A stretch of 64,000 nt of DNA from Leishmania infantum JPCM5. Lineage: Eukaryota > Euglenozoa > Kinetoplastea > Trypanosomatida > Trypanosomatidae. A model generated the notes under the pieces. It saw only the letters and a list, made by a program, of their open reading frames with translations. It was not told where the DNA came from and ran no database searches. Where the stretch lies: the NCBI RefSeq assembly GCF_000002875.2, contig NC_009413.2, forward strand, positions 491,323 to 555,322, in the 5' to 3' direction. Position 1 is the stretch's first letter, and each line of letters opens with the position of its first letter. The position numbers and the translations under genes are program-made. This document shows, in pieces, positions 31,957 through 41,832 of the stretch.

Positions 31957-33077
31957 TGTGATCAAGAGACGACGGATGGTTGCGTCTGTGTCGGGGATGC
32001 GAGGGAGGGGGGTGCTCGGTGGGGAGGGGGGGGCATATAGACGGAAACCAGTACCACGGCAAGTCGACAAAGCAAGGAGGACGCACGCCGACCCGCTTAG
32101 CCTCTGGGTGCTGCTTTCGTCTTCCCTTCCACCCTCTTTCGTCCCTTTTCTCTGCCATGTCTCCTATTATGTTGCGACATCTTTCCAGTTTCGATCATGT
32201 CATCTGTGTGCGGCTTGCCCCTGGACACGTGGGCGCATCTCTGTCGAAGGATTCAAAAAAAAAGTGATGAAAACGCAGCCGCGCGTTGCCATGGCTGTGC
32301 GTGGGCGTGTTTCATGCCTTTTGTCTGCGTGGCAGTTGCGGGTGCTGTCTGACCGGGTCATGTCAATCTCCTCGAACGCCTCCCGATTTCCTCCTCCACA
32401 AGGGTGTGGGACAAGAAAAACGCGCTGCTTGCGGCTAACAAAGGAATGCGCTGCCGTTGCTATCGGTGGCCGACGACTGGGGCCAAAATGGTGCGCTGGC
32501 TCGTTCAGTGCGGCAACTTATTGTGCTAGTGCATTTTGTTTGTTGCTTTTCAACACCCCATCTCATTGTAGCGTCTCTGCCGCTCCTTTTTCTCTCTCCG
32601 TCGCTCGCGTACTCTGCATCTGATCACCGCGCACCTCCCCACTCCCTCCTCTCTCCCCCACCACCACGCACTCACACGCCCGTGCGTGTCTGCGACAACC
32701 ATTCAACCCACCTTGGCCAACACTGCCATGCATGCCAGGTCGTCCTTCGCAGAGATCGATATTAAGTACCGTAAGTTTAAAGGTAGGCCGAGGAGTCGTG
32801 CGAAGGGCTGGGGTGCTCGTCTGGCTAAGTGACGAACTGGCCCCCTCTGTCAAATCGACTCTTCGCTCCCGCGCTTCGGTGTCATTGTTACAGTGCTAGC
32901 AAGGCAGTCCTTCACCGCATCGCGTACGACGCCAAACACGGCAGACCACCGCGAACTCGTTGACTCCATCGTATTCGCCGCCGCCCAAACAGTGAGCGCG
33001 GCCGCGGCGTCGATTCGCACGGCATTCACAAGGTGAGGCAGTAATTGTGGCGGCAGCTGCCCGGACGTCAAGTCGCT
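31957..33077 (+). other. Intergenic region between DSS1-like and CBP3-like genes
   Basis: About 1.1 kb. Mixed composition to 32480, then T/C-rich to about 32680, with a candidate acceptor AG after the pyrimidine-containing run near 32865-32891. No gene is seen. The CBP3-like frame is open 33 bases before its ATG but only from a TTG. Confidence 0.6.
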
Positions 33078-34151
33078 ATGTTCTCGCGTAGTGCTTGGCG
33101 CCTGGTGGAGAAGACAGCCATTGCAGCTGCCAGGCATGAGGCCCCCAACAGCGACAATGCGCGCCACGAGAGCCACCCCTCCGCCTCCATGTCATCATCG
33201 GCTGCCACCGGTGCTTCCGCAGCCTCCTCTCCTGTCGCTACGCCTGCGTCGACGTCGTGGATGGCGGGGGCGGCGTGGGCCAGCCTGGGCAACGAGTTCA
33301 AGAGTGTTGCGGAGGACAAGTTTTTGAAGCCCGTTCCGGACCAATTCCTGACGCCTCGGGCCACGACCGACATCCAACCCGCCGAGGAGCTGCTGTCAAA
33401 GCTGGTGGAGGAGAACGCGGAGCGGTACAAGGGCATCGACGTTCGAGACCCATCCTCGATGGCCATCTACGAGGGCGAACGGCCGCGGTGGATGACGATG
33501 GGCGGTCAAGTGCGTGCTGTATCGGAGTTCATCTCTGGCCACCTATGCCACCACATCTCGCTGCCCGAGTGGAAGGATCTGTTCGACCTAGAGTACGCGG
33601 AGATGGACCTGACGTACTGGCTGTACGTGCTGCATGTGCACCTCGTCAGCCGCCGCGCGACGAGCATCCCGATCGAGAAGTTCAACCGCCGCCGCGAAGT
33701 GCTGGAAGAGCTGCTGGTGACTATGTTTGATGGCTGGGCGGCTACGTCCGAGGACATCATGGGCCGCCCGCCACTGAACAAGATTAAGTACTACATCCGC
33801 GACATGTACTACGTGACCGCGGTTAACTTTGAGGAGGCGCTGTTGCACGATGGGCCAGGGGCGGATATGATGCTCATGGGGTTCCTGATGAAGTTCTGCC
33901 CGCTTCCGCGGCCGGAGGATGTGCCGATGTTCACGTACTACACCCTTGTCCATTACGTCCGCTTTCACACGGCTCTCTTCGACCGCATTCCGGACGAGGA
34001 GTTCGCCAAGGGGAACTTCAACTTCTTAAGCCCGACCGACCCGCTCATCTTCAGCAAGTACAGCGATATCGCGTACGACGAGGTTATTCGCGGCTGGACT
34101 GTGGAGGAGGTGGAGGAAGGTGCCGGTGAAGCGGTACCGGCTCATTCGTAG
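33078..34151 (+). CDS. CBP3/UQCC1-type cytochrome bc1 assembly factor (mitochondrial)
   Basis: A 357-residue protein from the first in-frame ATG. The start MFSRSAWRLVEKTAIAAARH is Arg-rich, amphipathic and free of acidic residues except one Glu, as expected of a mitochondrial targeting peptide. Residues about 161-297 match the ubiquinol-cytochrome c chaperone family: a DLTYWLYVLHVHLVSRR helix, a MFDGW motif, then KYYIRDMYYVTAVNFEEAL. In yeast Cbp3 works with Cbp6 at the mitoribosome tunnel to bind and stabilise newly made cytochrome b; UQCC1 is the human counterpart. In a kinetoplastid it would be expected to handle cytochrome b made from the edited maxicircle transcript, which is inference. 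The N-terminal 130 residues are poorly conserved and Ala/Ser-rich. Confidence 0.8.
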   Translation: MFSRSAWRLVEKTAIAAARHEAPNSDNARHESHPSASMSSSAATGASAASSPVATPASTSWMAGAAWASLGNEFKSVAEDKFLKPVPDQFLTPRATTDIQPAEELLSKLVEENAERYKGIDVRDPSSMAIYEGERPRWMTMGGQVRAVSEFISGHLCHHISLPEWKDLFDLEYAEMDLTYWLYVLHVHLVSRRATSIPIEKFNRRREVLEELLVTMFDGWAATSEDIMGRPPLNKIKYYIRDMYYVTAVNFEEALLHDGPGADMMLMGFLMKFCPLPRPEDVPMFTYYTLVHYVRFHTALFDRIPDEEFAKGNFNFLSPTDPLIFSKYSDIAYDEVIRGWTVEEVEEGAGEAVPAHS

Positions 34152-36229
34152 CGTCGTTCTGCTGCCGCGCACTCGTGTGGTGCCGCTTCGTTTTCCCTTT
34201 CTGCAGCGCTAAGCACGCACAGTGTTGGGCTGCCTTGTGGTCGTTGTGCTGCCGGTGGCTGTGTGGATGCCCCCCTCCCTCCCTCCCCCTCCCTTCTTTC
34301 GTAGTCGTTTGCTGTTCTGTTCCGTGGCTGCGTCCCACAGACCTCGCGTTTTTCCTTCCCCTTCACGCTCCCCCCTCCTCGATGCACGTTCTCCTCCCGT
34401 TGAGGAGTCACACTCTTCTTCGTGTTGTTAGCGCTTCGCGACAGCACGAAGTTGAGAGGAAAAACGCGTCCGGTAGAGGCCTATGAACGTGACGGTTGAG
34501 GGATGCCAGAAGAGAAATCAGGGACGGAGCAGTAAGGTATTCGTGCCTGCTCGAGGCGTGTCGATCGCTTCAAGGCGTGTTGTTGGGTGGTGGCGTGTCT
34601 GTATGTGTGTGCCTCTCTCTGGCTGAGCAAGGACGCTTTCTCTCTTGCTCGCTCGGTGGTGAGTGCCCTTCTCTTGGCGATCCAAAGCACTTGCGCGTGG
34701 GCATCGTTCTCCACGCACGTCTGTGGTGGCTTCGGTATTGCTGTCCGGTTGTGGGGTTGTCGACGTTCACATTCTTTCCGTTTTTGGTGATTCCCTTGCT
34801 AAAAAAAAACAAAAGCAGACACCACTGGCCCACAGCCGCACACACACACACACACACACATATGGCCGTCTCTCTGTGCTCGTGCGAATGCACGAGTATG
34901 CGTGTGTGTCCGCGTGGGACTGTTCTGGGTTCTCACCTCTGGGGTCTACGCCCCTCCCCCTCCTCCCGTCTCCCACACAGACATGCCCGCACAAAGTCTC
35001 AGAGGCTTTTTTTTGCGACTGCACGTCTCCTCAATTTTGTTTTCTGTCGTTTCCCAATCTCTCTTCCCTCTCTCTTGCGCGCGCTCATCCACTTTCTTCT
35101 GGGCAACGCGGCTGTGCGTCTGTCGGTTGCATCCCCACGTGCCTCTGGGGAAGAATACAACTAGTAACGCACACAGACGCACTCCGTACTCAAAACACGC
35201 CGCCATCCACGAAAAGCACGTACAGACACGCAGATTACGCGATTTCTTCGTCTTCTTTACCCTCCCTTTCCGTTTTGGTTTCGGGTTTGTTGTTTCGATT
35301 ATTTGTTATTTCTCACATCGAAGACACGGTGCGTCACACAGTTTTTCGTTTTCCTTTAAAGAAGAAAAAGAACAGAAAAAAAGTACCCCTCTCCTTTCCT
35401 CTCCCCTCCCCTCCCACCACCATCACAGACGCTCTCCTTATCATTCCCGCTTCTCTTTGGGCATAAAAAAAGTGTGAAAAGGACACCCCAATTTTTTTCA
35501 GTTTTTTTTTTCGGTTCTTTGGCTTTTGATGTGTATTTGTGCTGAGCTGCTACGACGCGAAACGGGTCCCACCTCCGCACACACGCACGGCGCAGAGCAC
35601 TCCACATAAGAGAGAGGGACAACTAGCGCTGCTGTCTCTCCGCAGCGCGCACCTCCACGCACACGCGCATACACACCTTGTCGTCTCTGGTGTGGGAGTT
35701 CGTTTGCCTGCCCTCTCGCGTGTAGTGAGGGAGCGGTGTGTAAGCCTCCACAAAAGCGGCGGGGAAAGAGACGATATCAGGCGGTAACGGTCTCTCTTTT
35801 CTAGCCTTTTTTTTTGTTTCTTTTATTGGCACCAGCAGAACGCGTGTGACGGAGCGCGCGTGCACGACGCGACGAAGACGGATCACGCTTCCTCGCAGCC
35901 GCACAACAGAAGCGTCTTCTTTTTCTTTCTCAGTTGCTTTCCACAAGAACCCACAGGCGTCCGCGTGATCGGCAAGGGAGAACGATTTTCAGCGACCTTC
36001 ACTTCTGACCTTTTCGTGAAGTGTCGTGGTATTTAGATCGCTTGGCAGCCCTATCATCTCTTGCCGTCGCAGAAAGAGTGAGAGAGACGAACCCATCGCA
36101 CACACATCTGCCATCGTGAGCGGCTTCAGCCGAGACGGAGCATCGGCTCATCGTTTTTCTTTCTGATATATCTCATCGCTTTGAAGAGACTTTCGTTCCT
36201 CTTGCCCCCCTTTTTTTTTCCCGCTGATC
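34152..36229 (+). other. Intergenic region with CA repeat and several polypyrimidine tracts
   Basis: About 2.1 kb of T/C-rich DNA. There is a CA repeat at about 34839-34860, A-rich patches near 34801 and 35360-35390, pyrimidine-rich runs near 35400-35460, 35795-35830 and 36192-36221, and candidate AG acceptors near 35803 and 35836 for the following gene. No coding signal is seen. Confidence 0.6.
34839..34860 (+). repeat. CA microsatellite
   Basis: About eleven CA units between the CBP3-like and acyltransferase-like genes. Confidence 0.8.
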
Positions 36230-38113
36230 ATGAAGCGCATCAGCGCCACCGAGCTGCAGGGCAACGTGCTCAAGCTGCCGCGTCTGCCCATTCCGTCGGT
36301 CGCGGCCACCATGGACGGGTACCGCTCATCGCTGCGTGCACTATGGTCACCCGAGGTGACGGCGCCGCACCTAGCCAAGCTGGACGCCTTCGTTAACTCC
36401 TCCGCCCCTGTGCTGCAGAGGCATCTGGTGGACGCGGACATGACCGCCGCCGAGTCGGGCAAGGCGCCGTTCACGTACGTGGAGGGCCTCTTGGCACAGT
36501 CGGCCCTCAACAGCCGTTCCCCACAAGAGGTGAATATGAACGCTAGCTTTGTTCTGCAGCAGGACATCGCCGGGGCGGATAGGACGCAGGCTGGAGTGGC
36601 ATCGGCCCTCACCTACGGTATCGCGTGCTGGATTCAGGAACTTCGGACGAATGGTCTCTCCGTCCCGGCTGATCCGGCGGCGCAGTACGACGTGTCGCCG
36701 CTCCTCACCGAGTTTGGCCGTAGCCTCATTCCATCCAAGGAGACGGATCTGCTACATACCACGCCACTGGAGAAGCTAAGCCACATCATAGTACTGCACG
36801 ATGGCCACCCTTACATGGTCCGCGTCTTTGACGAGCACGAGCGCGTGCTCGATCGCAGATTGATCCAGAAAGCCTTCGAGCTGATCCTCACCATCACTCC
36901 CGACCAGGACAATACGTCTCCTGTGTCGGTGCTGACGGCTGGTAGCCGCGCTGTGTGGGGCCAGGCGTACCAAGAGCTCCTCAAGACCCCCGAAAACGCC
37001 GAGGTGCTGCGCCTCTTCCACGAAAGCATCCTGGTGGTGTGTCTCGACAGCATGAAGTGGGGCAACGACGAGAGTCTGGCGGAGGCCTCGGCTCTGCACG
37101 GCAGCAAGGAGGAGCTGGAGAACCGCTGGTACGACAAGCATCAGATGATCGTCTCCGAGGATGGGCAGGTGGCGTTCAACTTCGATTCGACATCGAGCGA
37201 CCGCGTGCACTGGGCCAAGTGGATAGGCGACGTACTCTCTATCCTCAAAGAGAGGGGTGCTAGCGGAGGGTCGACGGATGGCATCGACGGTGTTGCCGTG
37301 AGCCGCATCGTGCGCCACCTGAGCGTGACATACGGCAAGTCGTTCGTTTCTCACATCCGCGCGGCACGCCAGGAGGCGCTGGCGATTGTGACGGACACCG
37401 AGGTGCATTCCATTCACCTTCCCTGTGGCAGGGTGCAGCTGTCCGCGCTAAAGGTGGAGCCGGATGCGTTTGTGCAGATGTGCCTGCAGTTAGCCATGTA
37501 TAAGATGCGCAACAAGCTGTACAGCACGACGGAGGTGTGCAGCACGGCCGGCTTCTTTCACGGCACCACGGAGCTGGTGCATACGACGTCCGAGGAGATG
37601 CTGGCGCTAGCGAAAAACCTCGCGCAGCTTCAGCAGGACGGCGAGCACGCCGCGGCGCTGGACACGAACGGCAAAGAAATGCTCACTAAGCTAATCCGCG
37701 CTACGAGCGACCGACACGTCGCCCTCACAGCTGCCGCATCGCGTGGCGAGGGATACGACCGCCACCTTATGGCTCTACGCCACGTCGCGCGGATCAACGG
37801 TGACAAGGCCGCGCTTGCCTTCTTTGAAGACGACTTGTTCCTCAAGACGAGCAGGTCGGTGCTGAGCACCAGCGAGTTTAGCCAGCCGTGGCTGCGGTAC
37901 TACACTTTTGGCCCCATGCAGAGCAACGGCTACGGTCTCGGGTACGTGATCGATGAGCAGGAGGTGCGTATTTCTCTCTCCGCCTTTACGAACAGCCCGA
38001 CAACGAACGTGGCGGACCTGAAGGCGGCTCTGATGCTGTCTTGCAACACCCTCTGCGAGGTGCTTGGAGGCGCGCCAGCCGCAAACACCGCTGCAGCAGA
38101 AGCCACAAAATGA
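36230..38113 (+). CDS. Carnitine/choline acyltransferase-family protein lacking the catalytic histidine
   Basis: A 627-residue protein of normal length for the family. Family features: N-terminal LKLPRLPIPSV; PYMVRVFD; ENRWYDK; LKVEPDAFVQMCLQLA; LSTSE at 545-549; FGPMQSNGYGLGYV followed by RISLSAF near the C-terminus. In active enzymes the catalytic His lies in an EHS/EHA motif shortly after NRW.DK. Here the aligned residues are Asp319-Ser320 (FNFDSTSSD), so the general base is missing. The carnitine-binding GRT...R motif is also changed, to HGTTELVH (444-451), losing both Arg positions. The CoA-side and structural motifs are better kept. This suggests a pseudoenzyme, or an altered reaction, rather than ordinary carnitine acetyltransfer. 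There is no clear peroxisomal (SKL-like) C-terminus and no strong presequence. The reading frame is intact, so it is under selection as protein. Confidence 0.85.
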   Translation: MKRISATELQGNVLKLPRLPIPSVAATMDGYRSSLRALWSPEVTAPHLAKLDAFVNSSAPVLQRHLVDADMTAAESGKAPFTYVEGLLAQSALNSRSPQEVNMNASFVLQQDIAGADRTQAGVASALTYGIACWIQELRTNGLSVPADPAAQYDVSPLLTEFGRSLIPSKETDLLHTTPLEKLSHIIVLHDGHPYMVRVFDEHERVLDRRLIQKAFELILTITPDQDNTSPVSVLTAGSRAVWGQAYQELLKTPENAEVLRLFHESILVVCLDSMKWGNDESLAEASALHGSKEELENRWYDKHQMIVSEDGQVAFNFDSTSSDRVHWAKWIGDVLSILKERGASGGSTDGIDGVAVSRIVRHLSVTYGKSFVSHIRAARQEALAIVTDTEVHSIHLPCGRVQLSALKVEPDAFVQMCLQLAMYKMRNKLYSTTEVCSTAGFFHGTTELVHTTSEEMLALAKNLAQLQQDGEHAAALDTNGKEMLTKLIRATSDRHVALTAAASRGEGYDRHLMALRHVARINGDKAALAFFEDDLFLKTSRSVLSTSEFSQPWLRYYTFGPMQSNGYGLGYVIDEQEVRISLSAFTNSPTTNVADLKAALMLSCNTLCEVLGGAPAANTAAAEATK

Positions 38114-41100
38114 GCGCCTTGCAACGAAAAAGAGGGTGAGGGAGGGGAGGGGGCTCGAGGCGTAGAGGGACAGGGGAGCATCCGACGCCTATGAATGAGA
38201 GACAGACGAGAGGCTGGGCGCGCGCACTTGATCGCCACAACCCCCTCCCCCCAACCAAACCCACACGGAAATTCAGCCAGCACAGCGAGACGCAAATTCA
38301 GCCTTCTTTCCTCTTGTTTTCCGCTGTCCAGGACGCGCCACCTCGCCCGCTGATCTCGCGCTCTCTTTTTCGCAGCGTTTCTTCATTGCTGGTCATGATT
38401 CTCTTCGTTCTGTGCGTTGCTATACACACACGGATTACAGGCAGCCCCCTCCCCTCCCCCTTCTTCCCCCTCTCCCGCCTCTCTACACAAAGCACGGCAA
38501 CCATTGCTCGCAGCAACCCACAAGCAGAGAGATAAGGGTCATGGTCGTGGTGGTGGGGAAACACAACAATCAGTGCGAACATTGTTGCTCGAGAACGGAC
38601 CTGTGTTAGTGTATCGTGGGGGGGAGGGGGCGATTCGCAGGGTGTCTGGCCCGAGTTGGCAACATTCATCCTCCCCGCTCCTCCCACCGCGAGCATAGCT
38701 CTGTTCTGGTGCTCTCTGTCTCTCTGTCTTCCGCCCCTTTTCTTGTCGTCTTGTTTGCCCTCCTCCTTCGCCTTTGTGGAGGGTATGTGTGAATATCGCC
38801 AGTTCACCTTCTCGTACGCCCCGCCCTTCTCCCTTCCAGTTGTCCCCCTTCCGCGTTTCGCCTGTGCGATCTTCTGTTTGTTTTGTGTGGCTGACTTTCT
38901 CGAGCGCCTCCTTGTCGAAAATGTTTTCTTTGTGTGCGCGTGAGCGCATAGAAAGAGCCCAGGAAGAGGTGGCCCACGAGGAAAAAGGGGGGGGGGACAA
39001 GCCGAATCGGTTTCTTTGCGCTCTACCCTCCACCCTCCCTCCCCCCTCGGCATCACTTTTCTTCGCAAGCGTCTCCGCACCTCTGCGTACTTGGGTCGGT
39101 GCGTCTCTGTCTATGTCAGTGTTTCACATTTTTCTGTTATTTGTCATGGCGCGGTGTGTGTGTGTGTGTGCGTGTGCTAGTGAGCTGCTTTTCTTATTTC
39201 TCTTGGTACGGTCGTTTTCGTCACTCTCTTTCTCTCAGTAGCCTTGCTGAAAAAAGGTTAACGTGTTAGCGTTTGTGTGGTGATGTCGCTGATGTTGGTT
39301 TCTTCGCCTTACCGTCGGCCCACTTTGCACCTCTCCTTGTTTTTGTTTCCCTATGGGCGCTCTTTTGCATCGTATGTTCCGACGCCCACCCTTTCTTTTT
39401 TTTTTTGGTTGAGACTTGCTTGTGCTTCATCTCCCTTCCTCTTATTAACGTCTCTCTCTTCGTGTGTGTCTGTATGTGTTTGTGTTCCTTCTCTACGCAG
39501 CAGCCGACACGGGGATGTTACCTCCTCCTCTTCTCTGCCTGTTAGGGGGAGCATTTCTTTTTTTTTTTGTCCTTTGTGGCGTGGCTCTCGCGTCTATTTG
39601 AGGTGAGGGAGAGGGGATGTATGGTGTGCGAGTAGCAGGGCAGGGCGCGTGCTGCTGGGCTTGCCTGTATGTGAAGTGTTCGTCTTTGATTGGTGTGCCC
39701 GTTGTTTCTTCTCCATAATCTACTCAAGCCAGCTTCACTTTTGTGGCTTGGTGTACTCTGCAGTGAGTGAGATTAGGGCACGCTGTATGTGCCCTCTGAA
39801 GTAGGTCTCTAAAGGGATACCGATCGGTTGGGGAAGGGGACGCTGCCGGTAGTCTGTCGTTTTGGCGTGCACCTTCGCTGAGGCCAACGGCGCGGCCGGG
39901 CCGAATGGGGAGGTTGGGAGTAGCTGGAGACGCGGAACGAAGAGGGACAAGAGCGTACGAACGCTGTTTTTTCTTTTGAGTCAATGCCGCTTACGAGCAG
40001 CCGCTGGCTTCCGCTGAAGGGAGCCATCACGCCACCAATAGGGCACGTGTTTCCGGGTCTTGCTCAAGGGGCCTCTTTCACGTTCTCCCACGGACACTGC
40101 TTACGAGTCTGTTTCTCTCTTGTTTTTCGTTCGCCTCTCTTCCGCTCGCACGTCCCCCCCTCTCTCACCCTCGTAGTCTCACATTTCTCTCTACTTGTTC
40201 TCTTTCGGGCTTGCTGCCTTGAACTGTCCCTGATGACGGAAGGCACCGCAGTGCGTGGTATCGCAGGCTCCCGTGTCCCCCCACCCCACACCCTGTGTGG
40301 GGCGGAAGCCAAGCATCCCTCCCTCTCCTATCCCTCCCAATGCCGGGCGGCTTCTGGTGGTGCCATTGACAAGTGCCGACGACGTAGTGGGGGAGACCAG
40401 AGCGATGCATCGCCACTGATGTCGGCCTTGTGGTCCTGGATGGCGTTGTGCGTCGAAGCACCTGCGACAAGGGACACGCCTGTGTCATTAACGGGATGGT
40501 CAAGGTGTCCACGGGACTCGAGGGCATCGCACCCGACCCCCTCGCTGCCTACCTGTGCGTGGTGCCTGAGTTCCACCCCCCCAGCGGGGATGCGCCGGGA
40601 GTGGTGACCGGCACGATGGGGGAGCGGCTTTGTGGCGACCCGCGAGGCCGCGGGTGGGTGGGTGGAGTTGGAGGGCAGAGGTCGTGCTCTCCGATGGCTC
40701 AGTGGGAGCCTTGTGCTGAAACGCGTGTGTTCACGGCTGCTTCGCACCGGGCGGTGGGGTCCTGTGACAGTTCAGGTAGAGTGAAGCTCAAGACATGCGC
40801 TATGTCAGAATGGATACGCTGAAAAAGGGTTTTCTTTTGTTACTAGCCAACTGGCGTCCTTGTGCCGCGTTGTCACCCACCCTCCTTCCTTCCCGTTGCT
40901 AATCTCTCTTTGGCTCTGTCTCTGCCCCTTCCACCCGCTGGCAGGCCCACTGTATTGGCCCTCGATCCTCTCTATTCCTGCCTCCTTCATGACGTTCTTG
41001 TTGCGTGTTGTCTGCCTTTTTTTTTACCTTTTCTAAAAGACACGCACAGCAACCTCCAACGAGGACCACGCACGCACGGAGGCGCGCAGGCACCCCAGAT

Positions 41101-41832
41101 CCGAGACACATGGATCCATGAAGGTAAGAGCAGAAGGTAGGCAAAGGAACGCAGGCAGGCGGAGCAACACGACTCACTCGCCTGCCTATATGCGCACGCG
41201 CGCACTAAGAGCAGCTCCCACGACCTTCCTCGTCTCTTCCTCGCGTCTTTGCGCCAGGTGCATCCAAGCTTGTTTTCCAGCGAGACCCTGAGTCTTTCGC
41301 AAAAGTGTACACAGCGCGGCGGCAAAGGCGGCGCAGGCTTTCCCCTCTCTTGCTCCTTCTTGCCTTGTTCTCGCCCTTCCTCCTCCTCGTGTCTTCTTTC
41401 CACTCTCGATGTACGCTCTTAACACCTTCGCACCCTCTTCGCACTCTCTGTGCCTCTTTTCCCTCCTTCTGTTTCTTGCCCGCGTTTGCACTCTCCTGCT
41501 CACCAACGCCACTGCTGCGTGAATGCCGCCGCATGGCAGCCACGCGTCTGTGGACGAACTCGTTTTCCACGTACGTCCTCTGAGAGAGAACACCGCCAAG
41601 GCGGGCAAAGGAGCCGCCAACGCACCGCTGCGCGGGCGCCTCCTCACTGTCTCCTCTCCACGACCAGCGTTGTGTGCGGCCAGTGTTTTGCACGACAGAG
41701 CGGCTGTTTCGCGTACCGCATCCGCTTTCGTTGTCGTGGTAGGCGTGTGTGTCGGTGTGTGCCTGTTCGTCTGCCTGTCGTATGTGATTCCTCTCAACTC
41801 GGAACCGAAGCACTCCTCGCTGATCGCGCAAA
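38114..41832 (+). other. Long intergenic region containing a SIDER element
   Basis: About 3.7 kb. T/C-rich non-coding DNA with a GT run near 39157-39170, a poly-T near 39395, a GC-rich retroposon-like block at about 40230-40830, then pyrimidine-rich DNA near 41340-41480 upstream of the RPC34 gene. Apart from the retroposon I see no gene. Confidence 0.6.
40230..40830. mobile_element. SIDER-type degenerate retroposon (probably SIDER2)
   Basis: A compact GC-rich block of about 600 bases in an otherwise T/C-rich spacer, with sharp composition change at both ends. It ends in an A-containing tail (GAAAAAGGG) followed by T/C-rich DNA. It reads like the dispersed Leishmania SIDER2 family, with recognisable blocks such as CACTGATGTCGGCCTTGTGG, CCTGTGTCATTAACGGGATGG, GGAGCGGCTTTGTGGCGACC and CACCGGGCGGTGGGG. 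A second, truncated copy is at 22620-22910. SIDERs are non-coding relatives of ingi/L1Tc retroposons. SIDER2 copies in 3' UTRs are known to promote mRNA decay, and this one would fall in the spacer after the acyltransferase-like gene. Boundaries are estimates. Confidence 0.72.

Noticed and set aside
39984..40607. 207-residue frame across the SIDER block
   Set aside because: Overlaps a retroposon-like non-coding element and T/C-rich DNA; several other frames are open there owing to the GC content.
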